Shown: positions 1-14,300 of the stretch, one piece after another
Numbering within the stretch: position 1 is the first letter of the stretch
Layout of the letters: each line of letters begins with the position of its first letter
NCBI GenBank assembly: GCA_947561715.1
Contig: OX387199.1
Coordinates: forward strand, 13,397,001 to 13,461,000
From: Ascidia mentula
Lineage: Eukaryota; Chordata; Ascidiacea; Phlebobranchia; Ascidiidae
DNA: 64,000 nt
Direction: 5' to 3'
Position numbers and translations under genes: made by a program
The notes under the pieces: generated by a model
Told to the model about the DNA's origin: nothing
The model's database searches: none
Seen by the model: only the letters and a program-made list of their open reading frames with translations

Positions 1-415
1 CCATGACCTGAAATTCAAACAAATAAATTATATCAATGTACATGCATTTTTACGACCAACATGAAATATATTTTCTGTCCAAACAGCCCCAACATGGAAA
101 CCACTGCTTAGAAAAGTCATATGACTTGAAAAAATAGATTTAAAAATACAAAGCATATAAAATGGTAGACATTCTTTCTTTTTCGCTTCCCCCTACTTTA
201 TAGCATGCAGTATTTATGATACTCTCAACCATACAGTTTACTACGTTTACAAAATCCCAGTCTAGTTGTGATATTGCAATGCATAAGTGGATTGCACAAT
301 TCACATATTTAAGTAGAGTACATATGCATTGTTACAGATATTTGATTAATTTGCAAGATAATTTTTTTATTTATTTTTAATATGTGAAATGCAAATTATC
401 AATAAATTTATGAAC

Positions 416-1766
416 CTGATCCCGGAGATTGTTTGCGTCCAACTCCCTCGAATGGAACACCGACTGATCCCGCTGATGAAGACGAGGAAGCACTATTAAT
501 GTTAGATGTTGAAATTGATGTTTCTGCCTCACTTGTAGGAATAACCACAATGTTTCCCTTAAAAGTAAACAGTGTCCATGTGTTTGATCATATAGCGTTG
601 ACTTCAACATGATAGTAACAAACCTTGTTATGAATAAGTTTTTGATTTGTTGGGCGGATGGGGGGAGGTGTAGGATGATAACAAGTAACATCAACATCAA
701 CCTGGTGTGACTGAACCTCTGCAAGAAAAATTCCTTTATCATACAACTTGTTCAAAACATGCCTCAGATTGCATTTTTATACAATAGAATAGCATACAAA
801 CCTAAAAACAAACCAATTAATTGTATGTTTAAAATATAGCAAGTTTACTTTTTGGGCAACTTGCGAGAAATACAATGTTTATATCCTATTGAGATTTTTT
901 CAATCAACAATTTTTTACCAGGATGAACTGCTTTCACTGGAGATCGGACTGGCTTCTTTTGTGATCTTCTGATGGTAAATTCAGTGGAATCATTCACCTG
1001 ATTTAATCTAGCCTTCTCAACTTGTTGCTGAATCAATGGGGCTGAAGAAGGTTGCTTAACACCCGATGAAAGATCAGAGATGGGTTTTCCCAATTTCTAA
1101 AATTATGCATGTGGAAAATATATCTTATGATGAAATAGCACCATGTGCAATTTAATCAGTAATGATCTAAAAAAGAAAGCAAGTGACAGTAACATAGTCT
1201 CATAGCTGTTTTAAGTAGTTCTTAAATATGCATTAGCAAATATGCGTATTTTACATTTTATCATAAGCTTATGCACCTCCCACAACAACAGTTTGGTACA
1301 CTTACTGGTGCAATTTGTAATGGTGGCAGTTTAGCACCAGAGGATGGTCTGGAAGAAGGATCATTAGCATCCAACTGATTGGGATCAAATGTAACTGCAG
1401 AAGAGGGCCTTGATCCAAGTTTCCTTCTCCCAGCACCAAACAAGGACCTAACATGGTCTTGTGGAGTAGAAGGGCGCTTTGTTTCAACCAACTTCAAAAC
1501 AAATGTATGAAAGTTTGCTTTTCAAAGTTTTGAAATAAAAATGTTTTGGAAACAAAATGAAAGTCCACTCCTAATCACTTGTAGGCTACCAAAATAAGAG
1601 CAAACTTTTACAAACAAGTTCAATAAACATAAACAACTGTCTACAAACTTACAGATTGTCGATACCATTCCTTTGCTTCCCTGATAATTTGAGAACTCGT
1701 TGGTTTTTCCACTGGCGCAACAGGCTTGTTTTCTTTAGCAAATCGTCGCTTTTCTGGGCGATCCAT
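416..1766 (-). CDS. ARMC2: ARMC2 (armadillo repeat-containing 2), N-terminal exons, partial
   Basis: Five consecutive exons on the minus strand join in phase: 1653-1766 (ATG at 1766), 1306-1491, 919-1096, 624-718 and 416-557; the gene continues off the left edge. The first two exons give 100 residues that follow the conserved N-terminus of vertebrate ARMC2: a helix with 'SSQIIREAKEW', then 'ETKRPSTPQD' and 'SLFG', then Ser/Pro-rich text with 'SRPSSGAKLPPLQ'. Later exons are low-complexity Ser/Thr, as in the family; the armadillo repeats would lie outside the window. ARMC2 (Chlamydomonas PF27) is known as a cargo adaptor for radial spoke transport and is needed for sperm flagella; that role is family knowledge. 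The donor of the third exon (near 919) is the weakest boundary. The gene points away from BTBD16, leaving a 1.8-kb spacer. Confidence 0.82.
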
Positions 1767-3599
1767 GACCAATAAACTCACTGTTTTTTTAAAAAACAAC
1801 AGAACCTTGGAATATTCAGTGGAAAAATAGCAATATTGCAGACAAATTTCAAGTAAATACAGTTACAATGTCATGTTTGACATCCGTTTTATCAACAAAA
1901 CTAAATATTTGTCAAAGCTTCACTTCTGCACGCTTCACTGGCTTCATAGAAGTTGAAAAGAATTGCCTCACAACATGGTGGAATTTATAAAGCAGAGCAA
2001 AGGTAAATCAGGATATACATTGAATGATGGTAAAGAGTCAAAGAGTCATGGGAGGAAATCTGGATCAGGGAACTAGTGCCCCCCCAATATTTTGGTTGGT
2101 GGGGACATAATATCATCTGACCATCCCCCAAAATCCAGAATTTTATGTTTGATGTTTAAACTTTCTCGAATAATAAAGTTGCCTTTGTCGAACTCCTATT
2201 AATATTAAAAGTCGAATCAATAAATTATTTGAAAGAAACGTGTCCATAGCTTATCGTTTGCCTCTGGCCTCACGGTCGTCACACAATCAGCGTATAATAT
2301 AAAAAAAATGTGTTTCGTATTTATTTCCATGTTTTGCGTTTTTTTTGCGCCACAATGCTTGGACCCCGAATCGAATTAGGCTATGCATCGAATAATTCAA
2401 TAGTTGTAGAGTTTTAAAACAAAAACGAGCATGCTTGTTTTGTGTAATTCAGGGAAATCCTGCGAAACAATTAATGCAGAGACTGGCAGAATTATCACCA
2501 ACACCTTCAGCGCAACAAGTCAGTATGGCAAACAATTTTGCCAACACATAAAAATGTGGTCCTCAAGAGCAAGTAACCTATAAAGAATCCACAAGAATTT
2601 CTCCATCATAATTTCGTTGTGCCACATATCCTATATACAGCCTATTATAAAATCTAAAATGTTTGTTAGTGATGACCCCATCAAATTGTCTGAGGGAAAA
2701 TCTACAATTAACTGGGGTGGCAGAGAATTGTTTTTGTGAATTTTTGTGTCTTTTTAATTGATTTTGACTTTTTGGGGTTCAGAGTATATACAAAAGCCTG
2801 GTGTTCCGCGGACTTAGTGGAAGAAAAGAAAACCTCTTTCTTTCCCAAATAACGATTCGGGACTAAGGCTACCGGTACTTGCTTTTTATCTGTAAGCTAC
2901 TGGCTCTACTTTAGCAATAGCCTACACGTTATCAGACCACAGTAAAAATTGGTGATTTCGGTCATGGACAACAAAACTATATTTTATTATCCAGGACACA
3001 TTTTGACTTTTTAAATCCATTACAAACAAACATCGGGATCGGAGTAGTAAAATATTCATCCATTATAAGGTGCTGTGGGGGAACAGGGATGAACAATTTG
3101 TTTAGTTGGCCCAATTTTGCGACGTTTATGAAAAAGTAAGTGGCGTCAGCGGCCTAATGACACCCTCTGTAATGCAACAAAAATGTTGTTTGTGCTATGA
3201 ATCTATAAAATATTGCTGTCACGAACAAATTTGTGTGCTTGGCGCCATCATACACGAGTGTGAATTACCGATCCTCGGTAAAAAATATCGATTAAGCAAT
3301 TCGTAACGGAAAAATAATGCACACTTTAAAAAAAACACTTCAAAAACTAAAATATTTGCAGGTACGAACAAGACACAGCAATAAACCAACACCAAAACCG
3401 CGATGAGAAGACGCTTTACCTATTATTACGTCACAATTATTAGGTTGAATGAATCGCGTGTTGTGATTACCATGGGAATGCCGTAAGCGCCAACGCTTTG
3501 CTGATTAACTACACGAAAGAAGAATGCTGTTGCTTGCATTAAAGTAGTTTCGCAGGATTTCCCTACTTTTGATGAGGTGGTATACGTGTAAAACTTGCA
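1767..3599. other. Intergenic spacer between ARMC2 and BTBD16
   Basis: The two flanking genes are divergent, so this stretch should hold both promoters. I see no coding exon I can defend. Text around 2070-2150 rich in C runs ('gtgccccccc') looks like the end of a dispersed repeat. An open frame at 3106-3306 is cysteine-rich but matches nothing and has no conserved-looking start. Confidence 0.5.
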
Positions 3600-6500
3600 A
3601 TGACTGCTATTGGAACAACTATTTCTTCCTTGCCAAGCTCAAAAGCATACACTCCAATATGTTTACCAAAACCACCAAAGCGAATCATGGACTACACAGC
3701 GTAAGGGTTACTTGGTTTCATATTTGTTAATTGTGTTTACACAAATATATACTTTTTTAATATGCCTAATTAACTGTAGGTTATGTATAGAAAGGTCAAA
3801 ATTGTGTACTTGAATAAAAAAACAATGATATTCTGCACATAACACAGCCAAGATTGGAAAAACAATCTGGAACACAGCTAGTATTTTTTTAATTATTTAA
3901 GGATGTTTTTTTACAACGAGTAATGCAAAACAATCCTCTTTGTTCCTCTCCTCAACTACAGAGTTTTGTTTGTTCCAATTTTGCATGTTGGCTTACTATC
4001 ACATAATCTATCTTGAAATGATGTATTTTTATGCCCTTTCATGTAATACATGTAAAATCTATGCATACTTAGAAACTGTGAGAGCAGGTATCCCCAAGGT
4101 TTGGGTTGTAGATATCTGTCTGTTGGTTATTGTGGGGATTCCTGTGTTAGAGTACAGTTTATTGGGTGCACACTTGTCATTAGGCTGTCAACATGTTTGA
4201 TTGGTTTTATTACAGAAAGACATTGGTTGCACCGTACAGTGCATTAAGAGGGGTTGTTGTGAATGCCCAGGAACCAAAAGATCCCAAATCCAGAACAAAA
4301 ATTAGAATGTATTCAGTTGGATCAACTAATAGGTAAATATTTGTTAATGTGCAAGAGACAAACCCTTTTTTGTATAAAGGTAAAGCATTTTTGTTGTAGA
4401 TGGCGATCTCCACATTCACTTGGTGGAGATCTGTTAGGTTCTTCCCAAGCTTGTAAGGCAATAAACTCTTCTAAAAGTGCAACCATAGTACGTGCAAAGA
4501 CAGGTAGAGTATTTTTATGTGAATTAAACAGAAAATATACTACAGTGCATATAATTCTAATTTACAAAGCTGAAAGTGGTCCAATATCAATTTCGAGGGA
4601 TAGTGACTTTCTGGGCAGCGCTTGGGGCCGTTCACCACTGGTTTCTCGACCTTTTACATCATCTTCCCAGGAAAGACCATCACATGCAATTACTTTTCCA
4701 ATGATGCAACATAAGCAAGAAAGTTTGCCACCACCAACAGCCATGTCATTACAAACTCGGTATTTAGAGAATATTGAAAAACATTTTGTGAAACATGTGT
4801 AACACACTTCACCAAAACAGGTCACCGTATGCATCATCAGCAAGAACATCAAGAACTAGGTTCAAAGAACCGACAAAAGTATTGGAAATGTTTGCCAGAC
4901 TTGCAAATCAGGAATATGAACCTGGTATGCCAATTTCTCCAAACTATATTAACCTTATCTAAAATATTTGTGGAAATTCAACTAACAATTCATAATCACA
5001 TTTAATCCAGTCAAGTGCAGTTATTACCACATCAGAATGAGAATCGAAATGAACTTTTAGATTCACACAATTTATGTTGTGTATAATATTAAGGTTTGAC
5101 TTCAAGTAGATTACAGGCCACCATGCCTACTTTAAGTACATTGCATGAGCTAACCACAAAAATTAACAACAGTTTTGGTTCAATCTACATTACTTTATAC
5201 TTTCATTGTCATCGCTTTATCTGTGTAGAAGTGCTCCTGTTTCAACTTGGCTTTTTTAGATGTTAGACTGCATTGTCTGGGCCTCGTGTGGCAGCTTCAC
5301 AGGGCTTTCATGGTGAAATCAAAGGTTTTGCACAAACTTTTACAGCACTCCCTGTCAGAATCACCCAAACGAGTTTACAAGGATGATGCGGCACAGAAAG
5401 TAGATTTGTTTATATCGAAGAGTGACATTTACACCAGTGAATACAAGCAAGTTTCAAGAAGGTATCATCCAAGATATAATAATGGTTTTTGTCCTGTTTT
5501 TTTTTTACCAATAAAATGTTTTTATTTCATGATAAAAAATAAAAGACTGACTTCCAAAGATGTTGAAGATATTCGTCTTAAAACAAAAGGAAAAGGCACA
5601 GTCACACACCCAGTAGTTGATGTCATGCTGCATGTTAATGACCCATGGATCACTAAACACTGTATGTTTAACATATTGGTGCAAATTTTAAATGTGTAAG
5701 ATATCTACAGTATTGTTTATATGTAAAAAGCATTGGCAATTTCATTGGGTCACTTGTATCTGGGAGAAACTGTTGTTGCCACTGGCGATGCTGTGGAAGT
5801 GTTGGCAACAGCTTGTAACTTGGAATTTGACTCTCTTGTCGATGCTTCTTGTAATGTTATGATTTCAAACTTGTGTTCTGATACAGTATGTGTGTTTCTG
5901 CAAGCTGCTATCCGGGTAAATGTAATGTGAAAATATGTAATATGAAGTATGTAATAAAAATGACTAAAATTTTATTCCAGTATCAACAAGCAGCTGTGGT
6001 GTCAGCATGTGAACGTTGGTTGGAGTTAAATCTCGTGGCACAACTTTCATGTGCTGTGTATTTAAAAGATGTGCCACCAGAAATTTTGGACAAGGTAACA
6101 AGGTTTAAACATCTAAGTTTGTTACAATTAATCATGACTGCTTCATAATTGTTTCCATATTACCTGATATTCAGCTAACTTTGTAAACACACTTTTGTAA
6201 GACTCGTTTATTTTGTTTACAATCTTTTCATATTATTTTTTTTTAGTGGGAATTGAAAATTTGTTATATATTTATTTGGAATGTCAATTAAACAAGCTTA
6301 TTTCCAGATTTTAAAGTCATCCCGCATATTTACATTCAATGAATATGCTTTATACAAAACTCTTTGCTATTGGCTGTACATGCAACTTCACCCAGGCATG
6401 CAATTCATGCCCTCACAAGCAACAGTAATGACATATTTTAGCAGGTGAGCTAATTTACAATTTCTTGATTCTGAGTGCAAAAAAATAGTAGATAAATAAA

Positions 6501-8387
6501 TTTGTTTATTATTTCACAGCATGACTCGAACATGTTCATTTCTTGAACGTGAAGAAGGAATTCCTTACAGCACCATATTTGGGTGCCTTAGATTACATGG
6601 AATAACAGACAGTATGTACAATTTTTACATCTTCCTGTCACATTACATTCTTCTACAGATTGTGATTTGCTACCAAATACACAATAAATATTTGGTAATG
6701 AAGAACTTAAATAAAGGTGTTACCTTGGCAAATAATTGTAACTATACTTCTAATATGAAGTTTGTGTCACAAAATAAAGTATGAACAAATTAAAAAAAAC
6801 AACTTATTGCAGCATTTTCAAGAACCAAACTGTCTGAACAATCACTTGAGCTCTTCTAATCTTTTTTAAACAAATGGAATTTAAAGATTGAATTATTGTT
6901 ATCAGATACAGTTACTGACATTCCTGTAATTTGTTATTTGTGAAAGCAGTGTTTAGTTTGTAAACAGATTCTCCACATGAAAGGGCTTGAGTATTTAATA
7001 TCAAAGATCTCACACAAAGCTGCTGATTGGTACAATTTCCTAAATATCCACCAGAAGCTGAAACAATTAGTTGTGGGTAAAGGCGAACTAATTTTACGAA
7101 AATTTAGCAAAATTTGGGACTTTTAGTTAAACCAAAACTTAACAACTTTTAATGTTGACCTCTTTCTGGCTTTTTTTAAAAACAAATTGTGTTGGTGGGT
7201 TTTTCAAAATGGTTAAAATATATAAATCGAGTATTTCAAAAAAAACTCACTCCTGTATATTTTAACAGCAAGTTTATTTGTATGTATTTTTAGCTAAGCA
7301 GCTGCAAGATGTTATGTACATGAACATAATTCCCCAATCATGGTTGTTGCGAGTGTTCAGTCACCATTATCATGCCCTCCAGGGAGGGGGGGATATGTCC
7401 TTCCTGCTTAACTTTTCACTTGGTGCCAGTCGGTAAGATGGAAAACTTTTTCCAACTGTTCATTTTTTCAGGAAAAAAATGTTTGAAGGTTTGGATTTAT
7501 TCTTGAAAAAGAACCAGGATATCACTCTGAAATCTTGTCCCTTCATGGATTTCATTTTGAAGCAAAAGCACAGCGACATGGAAGTGCAAATACTTACACT
7601 GTATATTTGCAGGTATAGATAGCATAAGCAAGTGGAGCCAATAATATGATTTCTGTGAGCTGCATACAAATGGCCACTGTTTCGACCTATATAGTCTTAT
7701 CAGTGCAGCTCACAGAGAAAGTATAATTAGTAAATAGAAAATGTATTTGGTTAAACTATTTCTCCATATGGTACAGTGGTAAAAATGTTTTAGTTCATAT
7801 AAAAAATATTGACAAAGGGGTTTTGATTTTAAAGAGTAATTAATCATTATCTTCTTGCATTGGGACAAATAGAGACTAAGACCCACTGACCCTTCACTAT
7901 CATTCCGAGCATGCGAGCGTGCCACCTTCTCCATGCGCCGTGATCGTCTTGTTCGATATCAACTAACTGTTCAACATCCATCATCAGATGGTGATTCATT
8001 GTGGAGAATTAAAACCAGTGATGTCTTGGAACAAAGGTTTGGACTGGATCATAAAACAGCCCGTAGTCAGGTAAACAGAACTATGTGCTTTGCTAAACTG
8101 TTTGCAGGTATTAATTATTTTTAGAGATAACATTACAGTAGAAAATGTTTTGTTCAGTTTTAACAGGGAAATAGTGACTAACTCTAGAATTAAAGCCAAG
8201 TCTATTAAAGAAAACTTATTTTCTTGGCAAATTGTGTGTGATAAGTACTTTTTAGAACATCTGCACTTTAAAGGTTATCCGAACTTCTTGCAACAGTTTA
8301 TTTATTTTTGTTTTTAAGGTTCTCCGTGTAGTGGATGTTCGCCCTCCAATTTATGTTTCTTTCTGCCTCTTTTTTCCTCCATCCTAA
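3600..8387 (+). CDS. BTBD16: BTBD16-like BTB-BACK protein, 15 exons
   Basis: Fifteen exons join in phase: 3600-3700, 4216-4332, 4400-4503, 4570-4759, 4821-4924, 5260-5461, 5546-5661, 5731-5915, 5981-6094, 6308-6444, 6520-6611, 7294-7432, 7489-7612, 7873-8070 and 8319-8387, for about 663 residues. The BTB fold starts at 'DVRLHCLG' in exon 6; the stretch 'VNDPWITKH' and the BACK-like part ('FTFNEYALYKTL', 'CLRLHGIT', 'HYHALQGGGDM') track vertebrate BTBD16 segment by segment, and the C-terminus 'PPIYVSFCLFFPPS' matches the family's usual end. Exon 14 holds the conserved 'RLVRYQL'. The family is related to germ cell-less (GMCL1). The ATG at 3600 was chosen because its exon ends in a good donor in the needed phase; exons 1-5 are poorly conserved and give a longer N-terminus than human (506 aa). 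The molecular role of BTBD16 is not established. A polyadenylation signal candidate is AATAAA at 8812. Confidence 0.88.
7634..7715 (+). repeat. Short interspersed repeat, copy 1 (BTBD16 intron)
   Basis: About 78 bp here is closely similar to 16160-16238 on the other strand and more loosely to 63060-63122. A 12-bp perfect inverted repeat, 'ctgtgagctgca' and 'tgcagctcacag', brackets its core, with 'ccactgtttcgacc' in the middle. It lies between exons 13 and 14 of BTBD16. Short length and inverted ends suggest a MITE or SINE piece; the class is not resolved. Confidence 0.5.
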
Positions 8388-11351
8388 GTGTTCATAGAGT
8401 AGCTGAATATCAGCCATATCAAATTGCCATCATGTCATTTTTAATGTTTGTTAAAGAGATTAGCTTGTATGCACTTGCCTATTGAGGATTACACTCTGAT
8501 TGCTCTGTGGTGTTGTATTGAAGCTTTTTGTATAATGCACGTGGTAGATAATCTTCAGGTGTTTTATTGTTAGTTATTCCTACTTCACAAACATCATCCA
8601 TTATGCGTTAACTATCCAATGTTGTTTTTAAATTTAAGGTTTCTGGAAATAATTTAGCTTGCCAAATGTCCAATTGCAAAGCTTTGCAAGTAAACACCAA
8701 ACTTTGGTTACTCACCAATTTAAGCAATTTCCGTACGTTTTGTCTTTCAGCCTATTTTATTCCTTTTTTGAAGTGGAAAAAAACAACGTAATCCAACACG
8801 CACTTTCAAGAAATAAAGTTTATTAACCTGATATTTCATAGGACAACTCAGCGCGTGATTAATAATTCATGCCGTAAAACTGTATATTAAAGTTTTGTGT
8901 AATTTTGTTACTTTGACCACAGAAACCTTGGTGTATATTCGGCTGTGTTTTCAGCCTTTCCATTGCTGTTGAGGAATAAGTCCCCAGCTTGGCTTTCCGA
9001 GTTTTTCGCCTGATTCCTGCGATTAGATGTGATGCATTAAATTTCGGAATAGCTTAGTTGGCAGAAAACCACACTAGTGGGGATGGGTATTATATCCGTC
9101 GCTTTGTTGAAACGAAGCACCACCGTTCTGCCATCATGTGAATTGATATAGTAGATTGTCTTACATTAAACGCGCCCGAACGCGATTATACAAGAAATCC
9201 AACACGGTAATTGTCTTTCGATTTTTAATGAAATGTATGTTCCGCCAACGTGGGTGTGGATATTTGAAACGGGATTGACTTCATCGAAATACTTATGGCT
9301 TTGTAATGCCAGAAATTGATTTGAATCTTTTAGATTGCAACCAAATTTGCTGATGTAACGACATTAATCCTTTTCGTAGTTATAAGACTGGAATACTAGC
9401 TTCATTGATTCAAAAAGTTCGTCAGCGGTACTTTCAAACAAAATCACTTAAAATGATTGATAAAATTATTGCATATTCGTGCATACTGTTTTGTTATTAA
9501 ACAAGGTCCAATAATACTGATGGAAAAGGTATTATTTCTATAAAAAAAACTGTTAAAGTTAACTGGTAAAAAATACCCTTACTAATAAAGGCCTACGTTC
9601 ATTTGGCAACACCAGCTACCGGTTATTTTATTCTGCATCTTAACCATATCGGGTGTCTGGCTCTGTTTGATTATGAGACCGCCATTTATGCTAGCTTATA
9701 AGTGCAGAGTTTTGGCAGGGAAATCTAAAACAGAAGCCATGAGACCACTTTTAATTTAAAAAATGTTAATGAAAATACAAATACGCAAAATACATAAGAT
9801 GATCAGAGGAAGCGCAGTTGTGCCTTAAACATAAATCATAATAGTAATCAAGAAAACCACGTCACGACGTGGTGTTGTGATGCATTTGGTCGATCAATTG
9901 GAAATGTTCATTCAAAACTAATTTAAAATAACAACATGGCCGGAAAACAAAAAATGTGTTGCATGTTGTGCAAGTAGAAACACCAGATTTTTTGTGATGA
10001 GGAAAAGCTAAATATGGTTCAACAGGGAATAAGAAACCATTAGACCTTCATTTCGTCAACTATATTCAAAGCATTTCAACTCCAATTTCACAAAAAGTTG
10101 TTATTGGTAATTTGTCTTCAAGCCAGGTACAATTTTACGGCAAATGTAGGCTATTTGTTTAACTATGAGGAGATGGAATGGTTTTACTTTATTTGGACAA
10201 ATCCAAGCACATTTTGTCACGTGACGAAAGGTGATCTCTGTGCGACTGCATTGGATTGTGGAAGGAGAAGTAGAGGATTAAATTACCTTTACCAACGTGT
10301 TCTCAACAATGAACAGGCGTCTACTTTTTACTTCGCGCGCCTTGCAAAAAAAGTCGACCCACAAGCATGGAGACATGTCGGTTTAAAATGTTATTGACGC
10401 ACTGGTGTTTAATTTCATCCTGCGCCCCTGCTGCCGAACGCACGCCTCACTTGAAATCCGATCCCGTGCAGCTCAGTCCTGTAAAGCGTGCTTGGCTTTT
10501 CACTCTATTTGCTTTTTACGTGACTTCAGTTAGAGTCGCAATTCAAAAAGTTTGTTGTCTACATCTGCATTTTATGATCTTCAATATTGTTATGTGCGAC
10601 AACAAAGCAAGTTGTTGGAATAAACGCTTGCATGAAAGGCATTGCGCAGTTCCCTTTCCCACCGTACAACCCAAGATAAAATTACAACGGTTTGATCCAA
10701 TTATGTAATGATGCCATAAATCTTGGAATTATTTTTACCCGTCTGCTACCTTGAAATTTCTTATTGGACAACAAAATATTATTCGAGACATTGAGAAATA
10801 AACAAGTGCTGAAAAAAAAGTCAACATGTCCTGAATGTGAAGCCGCTTTGGACTATTATCGCCCTACCTTGCGAAATTTCTTCTTGAATGACTAAAATTA
10901 TGGGTAACTTAAGAAGTGTGTTGGACACGGGGATACGAGCACCGGCGTATCAAATTACCCGCGTGTACTTGCTAGAACTTCCACCGTGCACTAAACGCCT
11001 CGGCACAAAGATCTTAATGATATCAGGCAAAACAGGGGTGTATTTCTCATTGTAAACCGATACCCTAGATTTTGGGTTCTTCGGCGTCACCACGAACAAA
11101 GGCCTAGTGTAAATATTTTGCAACGATTCGGATGGCTAACTTCTTTTATACAGCTCTGACTCCAAAATTTACAAGCTTGAGTTTGGGCCAAAATATATTG
11201 TAATTGGATCAAGTAATATTGCAATCAGTTAGTTCACTGCATCTTATTGTCAACTTATGCGAGAGCACATTATTAGGCAGGAAATTCTTACAAGTGTAAA
11301 AACTAACAAGCAGCTTTTTCAAGATGAACATTTGTAAATTACGCAAAAAAT
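8388..11351. other. Spacer between BTBD16 and SOBP, no gene recognised
   Basis: BTBD16 and SOBP converge here, so their 3' UTRs should occupy the ends. An open frame at 10098-10397 (plus) has a modest Cys/Trp content but resembles no family I know, and no splice pattern supports it. Nothing else coding or repetitive stands out. Confidence 0.45.
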
Positions 11352-14300
11352 TTAGGTCGACAGCTTTGACTTCTTGCATGGGCTCGCCACGTCGCCTTCA
11401 ATTGTTTCGCTGTTGCACTTCTTGATGCTGGATACATCGCTAGAAAAAACGTATTTTGATTTGCACGTTAAGTCGATAGCAGAAGATGGTGACAGCGGAC
11501 CAGAAGCACTTTCTTTCGATGAAACATTTTTGTTTCTGGTTTGGGATGATGTATTTTCTTTCGCGAGGTTGGTTCCGGGCTTCGACTTTGTCACATTTCC
11601 ATGATTGTTGATTGGAACAGGTATTGGAACAGGAAACGGAACAGGAAAAGGGACCAACAGAGTGGGAAAGGGAAAACAGGATTTGTCTTCTTTCCTGTAA
11701 TGCATATTCGCTTCATTTGTCGATGATTTGGGAAGTGGATTAGACGAATTGGCCGAATTTTGCACAGGTGTTTCGAAATTTAAACTGTTCGTACGTTGAG
11801 TTGCACGTAATTCACCATGAGACACGTCACTGTTTGGGTTTTCGAAAGTTAATTGGTCGCTTGTATTTTGGCTCTGGTTGTATTCAAGCTTTGATCTTGG
11901 CAACATGCCATCAGCTTTGTTAGCACCAGCTGCCAACACACCAAGAATAAAACTGTTGGGGTTGAAACCTTCGACATTTTGAGACCTTTCCAGGATACCT
12001 GGGCCGATGCCATTAGATAGACCAGGCCCGATTGGAACCCCGCCAGTTACATTTGGTATCAGATGAGCACTTTTATAACCAAGTAAACCAGTACTGGCCA
12101 GATTTTGCATAACGTTGAGATTTGGAAAGTTGGGCGTGGTATACGCATTTGCAAGCATGGATATGTTAAGCGGATTAAAAGCTCCACTGACAGAACCACC
12201 CAACAAGCTTTCTGCTGCCTTCCACTCATGATGTAACCGTTCAGTTTCTGTCCAATTCTGGTAAGATGTTTTTTTCGCATTTCCGCCCAGCGCAGTTTTG
12301 TGCTTCATCGTATAAGTATTTTCTTTCGGTAAGCAGCTATGATTTCCATTACTGCTGCTACCAGGAGGTCCCCGCAGTAGATAGCTTTGACCACCTCGCG
12401 ATTGTGACTTGCAATCCTTGTCTTTCAATCGCCTCGTTTTGTTTTTGTAGACAGTCCCATTAACGTTGTTCTGCTTCAGAATTCCATCATTTTCAGATGC
12501 TTCTGAGCTGGGCAAACGTTTGGGAAATTCTTCAGGATTTGGTTTTGTTCTCAAATCCATCAGTTCGGCGCTTGATGTACGTTGTTCTTGCGCAGTTTCT
12601 TCCAAATGCTCAGAATTATTTGGAGAATTTGTGTTCGATCTTTCTTTCTGCAAAAGTAATTTTACTCCGATAAATATTTTTCAAAAACTAGTTTTAGATG
12701 AAACAAAACTTTGGTCAAGCGCCAACGAAAGTCCAAAACATCATTAGAGTTGCTTCGAAGAACAAGCAAAGTATTTGTAGCATGCATTATATTGCACATA
12801 GTGCTATATCAACAACTCTTTGTTTAAACTTACATCAGTGTTTTTGATTTCGGAACAAAATACAGCCATTTTGTAGTTCTCCAGACATTCGGCCGAGCAA
12901 AACTGCAATCTTCCTTCATTTTGGGTATTGTCTAAATATTCTCGAACTTGTCTAACTTGCTTGCACCAATCGCATACCTGGAAATAAATGAATTTAACAA
13001 AGGCCTTTATATTGCATTTTACGAGAGAAGAACGCCTAACGTTGTAACAAACATATTTAGTTCTATTTCGTCCAAAAACAATTGTAACTAAATTTACTCG
13101 TGTTCTTTTGAAGTTTGCTCGTCGACAGGAAGCAAAACATTTTTCACTACAGAAAGATTTTCTGACATCGTTTTCTTGTAGTGTTAGGGCTGATCTGCCG
13201 GGTTTGCGACACCAAGCACACAAAATGTCCTCGTCGTATGAACCTGAAAAGTTAATCCGGGTCGTTATATCATATCAATTAAACATCCTCGAACTGCTTC
13301 TGTCGTAATACTTGATGTTGTCAGCACGCGTTTATTCACACAATATTAAATTGCTTCAAGTTAATGCGATCGCTTTAAAACCATTTCGGAAATCCCATCG
13401 AAGATAACCCTTTTTCTATTTTCTGCAAACAGGGGAAATCGTAAATGAACTCGAGACAAACTGAATAATTTTTGTGCGAAGTGTGTATGTCAAATGTGTG
13501 TGGGTAAATTTCTGGCATGCTGTTGCCGTGACAAGCTGCCAGCGTAACCAGACACCTCGTCTCCCATGGCGAAACATGATACATCTATTTCAGGCAAAAC
13601 GCATTGCATGGCGCTGCAGCAGTCCCTTACTTAAAACTGTTCCACAATCGTTTTGTTATATTGATTTAATAGTTGTAAAGTGCCTCCTGTAAAGATAATA
13701 GCAATTATTTGTTTTTCACTGTACTTGAAATAATGGGGGATGTTGGGTTAGGTGGAAGCAACGTTTCGTTAATTCCTCCACGTTTGGTTGGTGTGAGTGA
13801 TGCCCGCTTTGCGAGTCTGTTATTTGTCGTTGGATCCAACATGTCAATTAAACAAGCAGGGTGAGTTCGTCGTTCGTTCCTCTTCCGTCGACTCATCTGC
13901 TTGATCGCTATGTTGTAAAAACACCATGCAATAAATTTTGTTGGAAATGGTGATTAGGTCACAAAACACAGCCCAAACTTGAAGCTTACTTTAAAATCAA
14001 AGATTTATACAATATACTGTTTCTACACAAAATAATAACTTACGAACTGTTTCGCGAAGGTTTTCGTGGCTTATTGTTGAATTACTGTCGTCGTCGGATG
14101 GCGTGTGATTACTGGTGTTAATTGAGCCTTGTTCAAACCGACTCAGTTCACCTTCAGCCACGCGCTCATATCCGTACAAACCAAGTAGTTCATTCATCGT
14201 ATTCTGGGCAAAGCTCTGATGAATACAAGAAAGTTTATTTGATTTCCTCTCTTGTCACGAACAAGCACATCCAGATTTCAACTACGGATGTAGGAATGAA

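Noticed and set aside
6963-7126. Exon-like open stretch in the BTBD16 intron ('ILHMKGLEYLISK') with plausible acceptor and donor
   Set aside because: Its length of 109 bases breaks the phase between exons 11 and 12, which join directly and match the family.
10098-10397. 99-codon plus-strand frame with several Cys and Trp
   Set aside because: No domain, no splice signals in phase and no repeat; left as spacer.
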